DNA of 64,000 bases from Blautia faecis. GTDB lineage: Bacteria; Bacillota; Clostridia; Lachnospirales; Lachnospiraceae. Under the pieces are notes generated by a model. That model saw only the letters and a list, made by a program, of their open reading frames with translations. It was not told the origin of the DNA and searched no databases. The stretch covers positions 31,479 to 95,478 of the forward strand of contig NZ_JAJCIA010000014.1 of NCBI RefSeq assembly GCF_020554845.1, written 5' to 3'. A program made the translations under genes and the position numbers. Of the stretch, positions 8,670 to 18,433 are shown one piece after another (position 1 is the stretch's first letter; the number at the start of each line of letters is the position of its first letter).

Positions 8670-9305
8670 TGTAAAATTCTATTACTATTTAGTGGGTTGA
8701 AAAGTTCTTTAGGAGGGACGCATTTGGACAATGTGTATTACTCACTCGCCGGCGCAACGCTCCGATGAACTAATCGCTAACTGCGACTAATGCGTTCGGG
8801 AGAGCCCTCACGCATAAGTCTCCGTAAGCGCTGGATTTCATCTGCGCTAAAAACGCGCCTGAAATGGCTCGCTGGAGTAATACACATTGCCCAAATGCTG
8901 TGTACTGGCTGGGACTGATGTTATATAAGAACTTTTTACGAAGGGGGAGGATGAGTGACTGGCTTCCCTATACTTTTTTGACAACGATAGATTGACAAAA
9001 AATAATAAAGTTGCGGGATACCAATTACTTCCCCCACCCTCGTTGTTGTCGTTACTGTTTCTTTCTTCCCTTTCCAGCATCCAGCGATTTTGCAATGTAT
9101 ATTCGCAAGCCGCGCATTTCAGGAGCGGTTTTAGTGGAGGCGAGATCCATGACTTACGGAGACTTAGGCGCGAAGGCTCTCCTGAGCGTCTTAGTCGCAG
9201 TTAGTCATTAGCTTGCCGGAACGTTGCGACGCGCGGCGGTGAATATACATTGTGAAATCGCGTCCGGGATAACGACCAACCAATTAAATAGCAATACAAT
9301 TTACA
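8670..9305. repeat. Imperfect 640-bp palindrome filling the secDF-recJ gap
   Basis: The two arms are inverted, diverged copies meeting near 8988, where TTTTTTGACAA faces TTGACAAAAAA. Matching blocks keep a constant offset: CTAACTGCGACTAA at 8777-8790 against its complement at 9191-9204, and TAAGTCTCCGTAAG at 8815-8828 against 9153-9166. Each arm is itself palindromic (ACAATGTGTATTACTC near 8727 and GAGTAATACACATTG near 8874) and has an inner hairpin at 8786-8819 or 9162-9195. The hairpins differ by paired changes that keep base pairing. No protein-coding gene is supported inside. It stops right before the recJ RBS. Confidence 0.8.
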
Positions 9306-9319
9306 ACAGGAGACAAAGC

Positions 9320-11032
9320 ATGGAAAAATGGGTATTAGCGGCGAAAAGAGCTGATTTTCAGGAGATTGGCCGGAAGTATGGAATAGATCCGGTGATCGCC
9401 AGGATTATTCGGAACAGGGATATTACAGAAGATGCAGAAATTAATCAGTATCTGAACGGAACCCTGGATGACATTCCATCCTGGAAAAGTCTGAAGGATA
9501 TTGACAAAGCTGTGGAAATTATTTCGCAAAAAATAGATCTGGGAACCAGGATGAGAATTATAGGAGATTATGATATTGACGGTGTAACTGCAACTTATAT
9601 TCTGTTAAAAGGATTTAAACGCCTGGGGGCGAATGTAGATACTTATATTCCGGACCGCATTGCAGATGGATATGGAATTCATAATCATCTTATAGAGAAA
9701 GCAAAAGAGGATGGAGTAGATACGATCGTGACCTGTGACAATGGAATTTCGGCTGCAGATCAGATTGCATTTGCAAAAAAAATGGGCATGACAGTGGTAG
9801 TGACGGATCACCACGAGGTCCCTTTTGAAGATACAGAAGAAGGGCGAAAATACAAGCTTCCTCTGGCAGATGCAATTATCAATCCAAAACAGTCTGACTG
9901 TACGTATCCAAATAAAAATATCTGTGGCGCAGTGGTTGCAATGAAACTGGTTTTTGCATTGTATGAAAAATATGGAATCCCGGAGAGCGAGAAAGAAGAT
10001 TATCTGGAACCTGCGGCTATCGCTACAGTTGGAGATATTATGGACCTTCAGGGAGAAAACCGTATTCTTGTAAAAGAGGGACTTTTACGTCTGCCTCATA
10101 CAAAAAATAAGGGACTGAAAGCTTTGATAAGAGCAATTGGTCTGGAAAATCAGAAAATCAGTTCCTATGATATTGGTTTCCGCCTTGGTCCGTGCATTAA
10201 TGCCAGCGGAAGACTGGATACAGCCATGCGCTCCCTGTCCCTTTTGCAGTGTGAAGATGAAGAAGAGGCTGCAAAGCTTGCAAACGATCTGAAAGCATTG
10301 AATGACAGCCGTAAGGCACTGACGGAACAGGGCACAGAAGCTGCTTACAAGCTGATTAATGGCAGTGATCTGAAAAATGACAGAGTAATGGTTGTATTTT
10401 TGCCGGATTGTCATGAGAGTCTTGCAGGAATCATAGCAGGAAGAATCCGTGAAAAATATCACAAGCCTGCTTTTGTTCTTACAAGAGGGGAAAAATCGGT
10501 GAAAGGCAGCGGCAGATCTACAGAAAATTATTCCATGTATGAGGAACTTGTAAAATGTGACAGTCTGTTGCTCCAGTATGGCGGCCATCCTATGGCAGCA
10601 GGTCTTTCTATAGAAGAAGCAAACGTGGAAGCATTTCGCCGTCAGCTCAATGAAAACTGCACCTTGACAGAAGAAGATATGATCCCAAAAATCGTGATCG
10701 ATGTACCAATGCCCATTTCTTACATAAACGAGAATCTGATCCGTCAGCTCTCTGTTCTGGAACCCTTTGGAAAAGGAAATGCGAAGCCTGTTTTTGCCCA
10801 GAAAAATCTCCGCGTTTTAAAAACCGGAATATATGGAAAGACTCAGAATACAGTGAAATTGCAGCTGATGGACGAATCCGGCACGGTGATGGATGGGGTT
10901 TACTGGGGCGAGGCAAAGGAGTTTGCAGAGTTTGCAAGGTCTCATGGAACTATTTCTGTAACCTATTATCCGAAGATCAACTCCTATATGGGAAGAGACT
11001 CTTTGCAAATTGTCATACAAAATTATTGCTAA
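9320..11032 (+). CDS. recJ: Single-stranded-DNA exonuclease RecJ
   Basis: The 570-residue enzyme degrades single-stranded DNA 5' to 3' in recombination and mismatch/base-excision repair. The DHH core shows GDYDIDGVTATYIL (Asp83, Asp85, Asp87 region), VTCDNGIS (about 138) and VTDHHEVP (DHH at 163-165). The DHHA1 region contains GGHPMAAGLS near residue 420, and an OB-like C-terminus ends the protein. The ATG at 9320 follows AGGAGACAAAGC; an in-frame upstream extension would start within the palindrome and is rejected. The secDF-recJ-apt-rel order is shared by many Firmicutes. Confidence 0.93.
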   Translation: MEKWVLAAKRADFQEIGRKYGIDPVIARIIRNRDITEDAEINQYLNGTLDDIPSWKSLKDIDKAVEIISQKIDLGTRMRIIGDYDIDGVTATYILLKGFKRLGANVDTYIPDRIADGYGIHNHLIEKAKEDGVDTIVTCDNGISAADQIAFAKKMGMTVVVTDHHEVPFEDTEEGRKYKLPLADAIINPKQSDCTYPNKNICGAVVAMKLVFALYEKYGIPESEKEDYLEPAAIATVGDIMDLQGENRILVKEGLLRLPHTKNKGLKALIRAIGLENQKISSYDIGFRLGPCINASGRLDTAMRSLSLLQCEDEEEAAKLANDLKALNDSRKALTEQGTEAAYKLINGSDLKNDRVMVVFLPDCHESLAGIIAGRIREKYHKPAFVLTRGEKSVKGSGRSTENYSMYEELVKCDSLLLQYGGHPMAAGLSIEEANVEAFRRQLNENCTLTEEDMIPKIVIDVPMPISYINENLIRQLSVLEPFGKGNAKPVFAQKNLRVLKTGIYGKTQNTVKLQLMDESGTVMDGVYWGEAKEFAEFARSHGTISVTYYPKINSYMGRDSLQIVIQNYC

Positions 11033-11096
11033 AAAGGGGATAATCATGTAAAACCACGAAAAATGCAGTATTTCCAGTGAGCCTGTCGGTTTTGCG

Positions 11097-11125
11097 TTGA
11101 TTCCCGATTTAAAAAGTGTTATACT
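11097..11125 (+). promoter_or_regulatory. Sigma-A promoter upstream of apt
   Basis: TTGATT, a 17-bp spacer and TATACT. Transcription would start near 11132, so the leader would include the short palindromic repeat at 11145-11186. Confidence 0.65.
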
Positions 11126-11144
11126 AAAAAATATTTATGATGCT

Positions 11145-11186
11145 AGAGCATGTGTGAAAAAGGCTTTCTTTTTTTAAACACGCTCT
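11145..11186 (+). repeat. MITE-like repeat, minimal 42-bp copy in the apt leader
   Basis: AGAGCATGTGTGAAAAAGGC at one end and AAACACGCTCT at the other are the two termini of the repeat family with the middle deleted. In RNA it folds as a hairpin with a U-run inside, between the apt promoter and gene. Confidence 0.65.
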
Positions 11187-11236
11187 GGGGTGGCTGAGGC
11201 TTTCCCCACAACATCCATTAATCTGAGGAGGCTATT

Positions 11237-11761
11237 ATGAAAAAAATAGAAGAATATATAAGAAGTATACCTGATTTTCCAGAACCAGGCATTATTTTCA
11301 GAGATGTTACCAGTATCCTTCAGGACGCAGACGGACTGAAGCTTGCAATTGATTCCATGCAGGATTGTCTGAAGGATGTGGATGTGGATGTAATAGTGGG
11401 AACAGAATCCCGTGGATTCATTTTTGGAATGCCAATTGCTTATAATCTTCATAAGTCTTTTGTACCAGTACGTAAGAAAGGAAAACTCCCATGTGAGACC
11501 GTTTCTGCAAGCTATGATCTGGAATATGGCAAAGCTGAGATTGAGATTCACAAGGATGCCATTAAGCCAGGACAGAAGGTAGTTATCATTGATGATCTGA
11601 TCGCAACAGGCGGTACAGTTGAAGCTGCAGCGAAACTGGTAGAGCAGCTTGGTGGAGTGGTAGTGAAGATCGTATTTCTGATGGAACTTGCAGGTCTTGA
11701 GGGGCGTAAGAAACTGGAGAAATATGACGTTGCTTCTGTAATCCGTTATGAAGGTAAATAA
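11237..11761 (+). CDS. apt: Adenine phosphoribosyltransferase
   Basis: The 174-residue cytosolic enzyme makes AMP from adenine and PRPP in purine salvage. The type I PRTase PRPP-binding loop VVIIDDLIATGGT lies at about 115-127, and VGTESRGFIFG (54-64) plus FVPVRKKGKLP (75-85) are the adenine-specific segments. Length matches the family. RBS GAGGAGG is 6 bases upstream of the ATG. It precedes rel, the same order as in Bacillus. Confidence 0.95.
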   Translation: MKKIEEYIRSIPDFPEPGIIFRDVTSILQDADGLKLAIDSMQDCLKDVDVDVIVGTESRGFIFGMPIAYNLHKSFVPVRKKGKLPCETVSASYDLEYGKAEIEIHKDAIKPGQKVVIIDDLIATGGTVEAAAKLVEQLGGVVVKIVFLMELAGLEGRKKLEKYDVASVIRYEGK

Positions 11762-11848
11762 AGGATGTGTCTGTTTCGCCAGATTCCCCCGGGGAAACAG
11801 GTGGGCGGATGCTGACGCAGATAGTATTTAAACAGGCAGGTGTGAAAT

Positions 11849-14182
11849 ATGGCTGATATTGTTAACGAGCAGGGCAAGGAGCCTGAAGTATCAAAAGAGG
11901 ATATGGAGAAGCTGGAGTCTGTGAAGAAAGCAGATGCAGCTGTAAAATCCATGCACGACTTTACAAGCCCTGAAGTATTATATAATGAGCTGATTGCCAG
12001 CATAAAGAAATATCATCCTTCTACGGACATAACCATGATCCAGAAGGCATACGAGACTGCAAGGGAAGCCCACAAGGATCAGAAGAGAAAGTCCGGGGAA
12101 CCCTACATTATTCATCCTTTATGTGTTGCCATTATTCTGGCGGATCTGGAACTGGACAAGGAGACCATTGTAGCAGGCCTTCTTCACGATGCTGTTGAAG
12201 ATACCTGGATGACCTGTGATGAGATCACCAGAGAATTTGGTCCTGAGGTTGCGCTTCTGGTAGATGGGGTAACTAAGATCGGTCAGCTGTCCTATTCCAA
12301 GGATAAAGTAGAGCTACAGGCAGAGAGCCTTCGCAAGATGTTCCTTGCCATGGCAAAGGATATCCGTGTTATTCTGATCAAGCTTGCAGACCGTCTTCAT
12401 AATATGCGTACTCTTCAGTACATGACTCCTGAGAAACAGAAGGAGAAGGCAAGAGAGACGATGGACATCTATGCGCCTATCGCACAGCGTCTTGGTATTT
12501 CCAAGATCAAAGTAGAGCTGGATGACCTTTCCCTGAAATATCTGAAACCAGATGTTTATTATGATCTGGTTGAGAAAGTAGCACTTCGTAAAAGCGTCCG
12601 TGAGGAATTCGTAGGGAATATTGTCAAGACTGTGCATCAGCATATGGTAGAAGCCGGAATTAAGGCACAGGTTGACGGCCGTGTAAAACACTTTTTCAGT
12701 ATCTATAAAAAGATGGTAAATCAGAATAAGACGATTGATCAGATTTACGATTTGTTTGCAGTGCGTATCCTGGTAGATACAGTGAAGGACTGTTATGCGG
12801 CACTTGGTGTGATCCATGAGATGTATAAGCCAATTCCAGGACGTTTCAAGGACTATATTGCAATGCCCAAACCAAATATGTACCAGTCTTTGCATACCAC
12901 GCTGATCGGACCGAATGGACAGCCTTTTGAAATTCAGATTAGAACCTTTGAGATGCATAAGACTGCCGAGTACGGTATTGCTGCACATTGGAAGTATAAA
13001 GAGGCTTCTGACGGTAAGGCTTCCTCAGGCAATCGTGAGGAGGAGAAGCTGAACTGGCTGCGCCAGATCCTGGAATGGCAGAGAGACATGTCTGATAATA
13101 AAGAGTTCATGAGTCTTCTGAAAAATGATCTGGATCTGTTTGCAGACAGTGTATACTGCTTTACTCCACAGGGAGATGTGAAAACCCTTCCTAACGGCTC
13201 CACCCCCATTGATTTTGCATACAGCGTGCACAGTGCTGTAGGAAACAAAATGGTAGGTGCCAGGGTAAATGGCAAACTGGTGCCCATTGAGTACCGGATC
13301 CAGAATGGTGACCGTATTGAAATCATTACTTCCCAGAATTCCCAGGGACCAAGTCGTGACTGGCTGAAGGTGGTCAAGAGTACACAGGCCAGAAATAAGA
13401 TCAATCAGTGGTTCAAGAAAGAACTGAAGGAAGATAATATTCTGAAGGGCAAGGAAATGCTTGCCCAGTATGCCAAGAGTAAGGGCTTTAAATTCGCTAA
13501 TTACACCAAGACTCAGTATCTGGACGCAGTCCTTCGTAAATATGGTTTCCGTGACTGGGATTCTGTACTTGCCGCCATCGGACATGGCGGACTGAAAGAG
13601 GGACAGGTATTTAATAAGCTTGTAGAAGCTTATGATAAAGAGAATAAAAAGAATCTCACAGATGAAGAAGTTCTGGAGGCAGCAGCCGCAGAGAATCAGG
13701 ATAAGAAGCATCATATCAAGAGCAAGAGCGGCATTGTAGTACGGGGCATTCATGACGTTGCAGTACGCTTCTCCAAATGCTGTAATCCGATTCCCGGTGA
13801 TGAGATTGTTGGATATGTTACAAGAGGCCGTGGTGTTACCATTCATCGAACTGACTGTGTAAATGTGATGAATATGTCTGAAATGGACAGAAGCCGTCTT
13901 TTGGAAGCTGAGTGGCAGGATCCGGAGATCAAGCCGGATGAGCATTACATGGCTGAGATCAATGTATATGCTAATAATCGTACCGGTCTTCTGGTTGATA
14001 TTTCCAAGATCTTTACAGAGCGTAAGATTGACATCCGAAATATTAACTGCCGAACAAACAAGCAGGAGAAGGCCACTATTTCTGTAAGCTTTAACGTCAG
14101 CTGTAAGGATGAACTGAATTCCCTTATCGAGAAGATACGTCAGCTGGAAAGTGTTTTGGATGTAGAAAGAACTACAGGCTGA
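11849..14182 (+). CDS. rel: Bifunctional (p)ppGpp synthetase/hydrolase
   Basis: The 777-residue protein makes and degrades the stringent-response alarmone. The HD hydrolase domain is intact (IIHP at 87-90, LLHDAVEDT with HD at 113-114), so hydrolysis is expected. A synthetase domain follows (FKDYIAMPKPNMYQSLHTT), then TGS (CFTPQGDVKTLPNGSTPIDF), a zinc-finger region (VRFSKCCNPIPGDEIVG) and a C-terminal ACT domain (EINVYANNRTGLLVDISK). Compared with Bacillus Rel (about 734) it has a longer, charged N-terminus. RBS ACAGGCAGG lies before the ATG. Confidence 0.95.
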   Translation: MADIVNEQGKEPEVSKEDMEKLESVKKADAAVKSMHDFTSPEVLYNELIASIKKYHPSTDITMIQKAYETAREAHKDQKRKSGEPYIIHPLCVAIILADLELDKETIVAGLLHDAVEDTWMTCDEITREFGPEVALLVDGVTKIGQLSYSKDKVELQAESLRKMFLAMAKDIRVILIKLADRLHNMRTLQYMTPEKQKEKARETMDIYAPIAQRLGISKIKVELDDLSLKYLKPDVYYDLVEKVALRKSVREEFVGNIVKTVHQHMVEAGIKAQVDGRVKHFFSIYKKMVNQNKTIDQIYDLFAVRILVDTVKDCYAALGVIHEMYKPIPGRFKDYIAMPKPNMYQSLHTTLIGPNGQPFEIQIRTFEMHKTAEYGIAAHWKYKEASDGKASSGNREEEKLNWLRQILEWQRDMSDNKEFMSLLKNDLDLFADSVYCFTPQGDVKTLPNGSTPIDFAYSVHSAVGNKMVGARVNGKLVPIEYRIQNGDRIEIITSQNSQGPSRDWLKVVKSTQARNKINQWFKKELKEDNILKGKEMLAQYAKSKGFKFANYTKTQYLDAVLRKYGFRDWDSVLAAIGHGGLKEGQVFNKLVEAYDKENKKNLTDEEVLEAAAAENQDKKHHIKSKSGIVVRGIHDVAVRFSKCCNPIPGDEIVGYVTRGRGVTIHRTDCVNVMNMSEMDRSRLLEAEWQDPEIKPDEHYMAEINVYANNRTGLLVDISKIFTERKIDIRNINCRTNKQEKATISVSFNVSCKDELNSLIEKIRQLESVLDVERTTG

Positions 14183-14315
14183 GAAACAATGGAAATGTGA
14201 ACTGGCTGGAGATATACAGTACGTTGAGCATTGGATGGTATGTTACCGGTCAGGACACGGACAATAACGGAATAATAACATAAATGGCATATCAGCTGCC
14301 ATGAAAGGATAATCT

Positions 14316-14945
14316 ATGGGAAAACTTGAATTACAGCAGATGGTTCTTGGCCCTGTATATACCAATTGCTACTTTTTAAAAAATAAAGAAACTGGTGAAA
14401 CACTGATTGTTGATCCGGCAGATTCACCGAAGAGAATCTTTCAGAAGGTGGAAGATATGGGGGCAAAGCCGGTAGGAATCCTTCTGACTCATGGCCATTT
14501 TGACCACATTATGGCAGTACAGGCTGTGAAAGCTGAGTATCAGATTCCGGTTTATGCCTGTCGTCAGGAAGAGGAAATGCTTCGGGAGCCTTCTGTGAAT
14601 ATGACTGACCGGATGCATAAACCATGTTCTGTGCGTCCTGATGTTTTTCTGGAGGACCTGCAGGTATTTGAAGCTGCTGGATTTTCTATTCAGATGCTCC
14701 ACACTCCAGGACACACGAAAGGAAGCTGTTGCTACTATCTGAAAGACGAAAGGGTTCTGTTCAGCGGGGACACATTATTCTGTGGTTCTGTTGGAAGAAC
14801 GGATTTTCCTGGCGGCAGTTCCCGTGAAATCCGGGAGAGCCTTCATAAGCTGTTAAATGCCCTTCCAGATGAAACAAATGTTTATCCGGGGCATGATACA
14901 TCTACAACTATCGGTTACGAAAAGAGGTACAATCCATTTGTGTAA
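14316..14945 (+). CDS. Metallo-beta-lactamase-fold hydrolase (glyoxalase II-like)
   Basis: The 209-residue protein has the full metal site of the fold: THGHFDH (58-64), HTPGHTKGS, SGDTLFCGSVGRTD and PGHDTST near the C-terminus. This is the YcbL/YqgX-type hydrolase often found between rel and hemZ in Firmicutes. Such enzymes hydrolyse thioesters in vitro, but the physiological substrate is unclear. Its end overlaps the start of hemZ by 8 bases, suggesting translational coupling. Confidence 0.88.
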   Translation: MGKLELQQMVLGPVYTNCYFLKNKETGETLIVDPADSPKRIFQKVEDMGAKPVGILLTHGHFDHIMAVQAVKAEYQIPVYACRQEEEMLREPSVNMTDRMHKPCSVRPDVFLEDLQVFEAAGFSIQMLHTPGHTKGSCCYYLKDERVLFSGDTLFCGSVGRTDFPGGSSREIRESLHKLLNALPDETNVYPGHDTSTTIGYEKRYNPFV

Positions 14946-16446
14946 AATAGGAATCCTGCTGCTTGACAGGGATTTCGAGCATGATATATATGAATTAATA
15001 AAAGCATTTTATCCGGAAGGAGATATCCACAGCCTCTACGAAAAAGACGAAGCGGTATACGATATCTTCTTTACTGTGAAAAAAGATAATGACAATTTTG
15101 TTATAAAATATGAGACGAAGGATCAAAAAGGTGTTGCCAGCGCAGAGGTGATCCGGGGGGCAGACGGGGATTCCAGTCAGGAAACTCATGAGAAACTCAT
15201 GGATGCCCATGAGCTTCGTAAAGCCAACAAGGACAGTCTGAAATATGCACTGTACAATGTTCTGGTGAAGCTTACCGGCAGAACCCTTCCATGGGGGAAT
15301 CTTACGGGAATCCGTCCGGCCAAGCTTGCCATGGGGATGATCGAGAGTGGTATGAAAAATACCGAGATCGCACAGGAAATGCGGGAGCGTTATCTGGTAA
15401 GCGCAAAGAAAACTGCTCTTGCCATCACCATAGCAAACAGGGAGCGGGCACTTCTTCAGGATATTGATTATGAGCATGGTTACAGCTTATATGTAGGTAT
15501 TCCCTTTTGTCCAAGTATCTGTTTGTATTGTTCCTTCAGCTCCTACCCTTTGAAGCTCTGGGCAAAAAGAGTAGATGAATATCTGGATGCTTTATGTCTG
15601 GAAATTCGCGAAACGGCCAGGATGATGAAGAACTACAAGCTGGATACGATTTATATCGGCGGAGGCACACCTACCACGTTAGAGCCGTATCAGTTGAAAA
15701 GGCTTCTTGATCAGCTGGGAGAGTCCTTTGGCTTTGATGGACTTGTAGAATTTACCATTGAAGCTGGCAGACCAGATAGTATTACAAGGGAGAAGCTTGA
15801 GACGATCAAAGAATTTCCTGTGACCAGAATTTCTGTTAACCCCCAGACCATGAATCAGGATACTCTGGAAATCATTGGAAGACGTCATACTGTGGCACAG
15901 ACCATAGAAGCTTTCCATCTTGCCAGAGAACTGAATTATAACAATATTAACATGGATCTCATTGTAGGACTGCCTGGAGAAGATATTTCTAAGGTGAAAT
16001 ACACATTGGAGAAAGTAAAAGAACTTTCCCCGGATAGTCTTACCGTACATTCTCTGGCTGTGAAGCGTGCAGCACGCCTGAATATGTTCAAGGACAAATA
16101 TCAGGAGATGACATTTGAAAATAACCAGGAGATCATGGATCTGACACAGCAGACTGCATATTCCATGGAAATGGGACCTTACTATCTGTACCGTCAGAAG
16201 AACATGAAGGGAAATTTTGAAAATGTAGGCTATGCAAAGGTTGACAAAGCTGGGATTTACAATATACTGATTATGGAAGAAAAACAACCGATCATTGCTC
16301 TTGGAGCAGGCGGTTCTTCCAAACTGGTCTTTGACCATGGCAAACGTATTGAGCGGGTGGAGAATGTGAAAGATGTCACAAGCTATCTTGCCCGTATTGA
16401 TGAGATGATTGAAAGAAAGCGAACAGGAATTGGAACCTGGTTGTAG
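14938..16446 (+). CDS. hemZ: Oxygen-independent coproporphyrinogen oxidase-like radical SAM protein HemZ
   Basis: The 502-residue protein belongs to the HemN-related radical-SAM family. After a roughly 180-residue N-terminal domain specific to HemZ, YVGIPFCPSICLYCSFSSYP gives CX3CX2C, followed by the SAM-binding IYIGGGTPTTLE. The TTG at 14938 is preferred because it gives CKIGILLLDRDFEHD as the start and the usual 500-residue length, with AAGAGG upstream. An in-frame ATG at 14857 would lie deep inside the previous gene. True coproporphyrinogen activity of HemZ is uncertain, and no other heme genes are in the window. Confidence 0.9.
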   Translation: MCKIGILLLDRDFEHDIYELIKAFYPEGDIHSLYEKDEAVYDIFFTVKKDNDNFVIKYETKDQKGVASAEVIRGADGDSSQETHEKLMDAHELRKANKDSLKYALYNVLVKLTGRTLPWGNLTGIRPAKLAMGMIESGMKNTEIAQEMRERYLVSAKKTALAITIANRERALLQDIDYEHGYSLYVGIPFCPSICLYCSFSSYPLKLWAKRVDEYLDALCLEIRETARMMKNYKLDTIYIGGGTPTTLEPYQLKRLLDQLGESFGFDGLVEFTIEAGRPDSITREKLETIKEFPVTRISVNPQTMNQDTLEIIGRRHTVAQTIEAFHLARELNYNNINMDLIVGLPGEDISKVKYTLEKVKELSPDSLTVHSLAVKRAARLNMFKDKYQEMTFENNQEIMDLTQQTAYSMEMGPYYLYRQKNMKGNFENVGYAKVDKAGIYNILIMEEKQPIIALGAGGSSKLVFDHGKRIERVENVKDVTSYLARIDEMIERKRTGIGTWL

Positions 16447-16462
16447 GAGGGAGGGAAAATTC

Positions 16463-17038
16463 TTGGAAAAGCTTTCCAGTGAACAGTCAGAAACATCCGA
16501 CAGAGTTTTGGAATTTGATTTATCAGCAGAGTTAAGGCATGGAATCGCAGTGAGTAATCTGGCGTACGCGTTAAGTCAGGAGCTGGGGCTTCCTCATGAG
16601 CAGTGTTACGATTTTGCAATTGCAGGAATGCTTCACGACATAGGAAAGCTGAAACTGAGAAGCTATATCAACGGGCAGGAAAGTAATCCCATGGTAATTG
16701 AGGAATTGAAATATGTCCGCATGCATTCCACACTTGGCTATGAGGAACTGAAAGACCAGGGCTATTCGGATTTTGTTCTTGAGAGTATTCTTTATCATCA
16801 TGAAAATTACGATGGAAGCGGTTATCCGTCCAATCTGGCAGGGAAGGAGATTCCCATCGGTGCCCGGATCCTTCGTGTGTGCGATGTATTCTGTGCATTG
16901 AGTCAGGATCGGTCTTACCGCAAGGCTTTTGATAAGCATACTGTGATGGAATTGATGATAGATGAAATAAAAAACTTTGATCTGGAAGTATTTCTTGCAT
17001 TTCAAAGAGTAGTACACGCCAGCCAGGCTGGTAAATAA
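16463..17038 (+). CDS. HD-GYP-like domain protein
   Basis: The 191-residue protein carries HDIGK, HSTLGYEEL and HHENYDGSGYP, the conserved signature of HD-GYP phosphodiesterases, with no receiver or membrane region. GYP is represented by SGYP. The family hydrolyses cyclic di-GMP or other cyclic nucleotides; activity here is inferred. A TTG start at 16463 follows GGAGGGAGGG at ideal spacing. It sits 9 bases before hisS in the same operon. Confidence 0.8.
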   Translation: MEKLSSEQSETSDRVLEFDLSAELRHGIAVSNLAYALSQELGLPHEQCYDFAIAGMLHDIGKLKLRSYINGQESNPMVIEELKYVRMHSTLGYEELKDQGYSDFVLESILYHHENYDGSGYPSNLAGKEIPIGARILRVCDVFCALSQDRSYRKAFDKHTVMELMIDEIKNFDLEVFLAFQRVVHASQAGK

Positions 17039-17047
17039 GGAGGACAC

Positions 17048-18298
17048 ATGGCATTAAAGAAGAAGCCGGTTACCGGCATGAAAGATATTTTACCAAAGGA
17101 GATGGAAGTCCGTAACTACGTTACAGGACTGATCCGTGAGACATATGGTTCCTTTGGATTTACTTCAATTGAGACTCCGGGAGTGGAGCACATTGAGAAC
17201 CTGTGCAGCAAACAGGGCGGTGATAATGAGAAGCTGATTTTCAAAATCTTAAAAAGAGGTGAGAAGCTGAAGCTTGATCAGGCAAAAGAAGAAGCTGATC
17301 TTGTGGATTCAGGTCTTCGCTATGATCTGACAGTACCTCTTTCCAGATATTATTCAAATAACTCTAATGAACTGCCTGGACCATTTAAGGCACTTCAGAT
17401 GGGATATGTATGGAGAGCTGATCGTCCGCAGAGAGGACGTTTCCGTCAGTTTATGCAGTGTGACATTGACATTTTAGGTGAGCCTACTTATATGGCAGAA
17501 ATCGAGCTGGTACTTGCGACTACTACACTTCTTGGCAAGCTTGACTTCCATAATTTCACTATCCGTATCAATGACCGTCGTATTCTGAAGGCTATGGCTG
17601 AGTATAGCGGATTTCCGAAGGAAAGCTTTGATACTGTATTTATCATTCTTGACAAGATGGATAAGATTGGTCTTGAGGGCGTAGCGAAAGAACTGGAAGA
17701 GGAAGGCTTTGCAAAAGAAAGCATTGATACTTATCTTGCGATGTTTAAAGAAATCAGCTCAGATATCCAGGGCGTAAGATATTGCAAGGAGAAGCTGGCA
17801 GATGTTCTTGACGAACAGATTGCAGCAGATCTCGAGACGATCATTTCCACTGTGGAAGCTGTGAAGACTGCTGACTTTAAGATGGCATTTGATCCTACAC
17901 TGGTTCGCGGCATGTCTTATTACACCGGTCCGATCTTCGAAATTTCCATGGATGAGTTTGGCGGCAGCGTTGGCGGCGGCGGACGTTATGATGAGATGAT
18001 TGGTAAATTTACAGGAAACAATACAAGTGCATGCGGATTCTCTATTGGATTTGAGCGTATTGTTATGCTCCTTCTTGAAAGAGGATATCAGATTCCTACA
18101 GCGAAGACTAAGAAGGCATATCTTATTGAGAAAAATATGCCGTCAGACAAGCTGATTGAGATTTTCCGTCAGGCAGAAGAAGAGAGAAAGACCGGAGTTC
18201 AGGTCAATATCTCTATTATGAAGAAGAATAAGAAATTCCAGAAAGATCAGATGACAGCTGAAGGCTATACGGAATTTGTGGAATTCTTTAAACGCTGA
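17048..18298 (+). CDS. hisS: Histidyl-tRNA synthetase
   Basis: The 416-residue class II synthetase charges tRNA-His. Motif 2 (ALQMGYVWRADRPQRGRFRQF), the histidine-A region LVRGMSYYTGPIFE and motif 3 (GFSIGFERIVMLL) are present, plus a C-terminal anticodon-binding domain. RBS AAGGAGG precedes the ATG. Adjacent to aspS as in most Firmicutes. No T-box leader is recognisable. Confidence 0.95.
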   Translation: MALKKKPVTGMKDILPKEMEVRNYVTGLIRETYGSFGFTSIETPGVEHIENLCSKQGGDNEKLIFKILKRGEKLKLDQAKEEADLVDSGLRYDLTVPLSRYYSNNSNELPGPFKALQMGYVWRADRPQRGRFRQFMQCDIDILGEPTYMAEIELVLATTTLLGKLDFHNFTIRINDRRILKAMAEYSGFPKESFDTVFIILDKMDKIGLEGVAKELEEEGFAKESIDTYLAMFKEISSDIQGVRYCKEKLADVLDEQIAADLETIISTVEAVKTADFKMAFDPTLVRGMSYYTGPIFEISMDEFGGSVGGGGRYDEMIGKFTGNNTSACGFSIGFERIVMLLLERGYQIPTAKTKKAYLIEKNMPSDKLIEIFRQAEEERKTGVQVNISIMKKNKKFQKDQMTAEGYTEFVEFFKR

Positions 18299-18433
18299 TA
18301 AAGAGATTTAACGTGTTGTTTTTGAAAAACAGCCGTCAATGATATTTTATGGAGCATTCAAAGCAATACAGCTGAATGGTTCATAATCAGAGAAAGCTGG
18401 GGGAAACCCCATAGAATAAGGAGGCGCCTTAAA

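Noticed and set aside
8992..9211. Small ORFs in the secDF-recJ gap
   Set aside because: They lie in the large palindrome, differ between its arms and lack ribosome sites.
17039..18433. T-box leader for hisS or aspS
   Set aside because: Neither gap contains the T-box sequence or specifier-loop layout; the gaps are only 9 and 135 bases.
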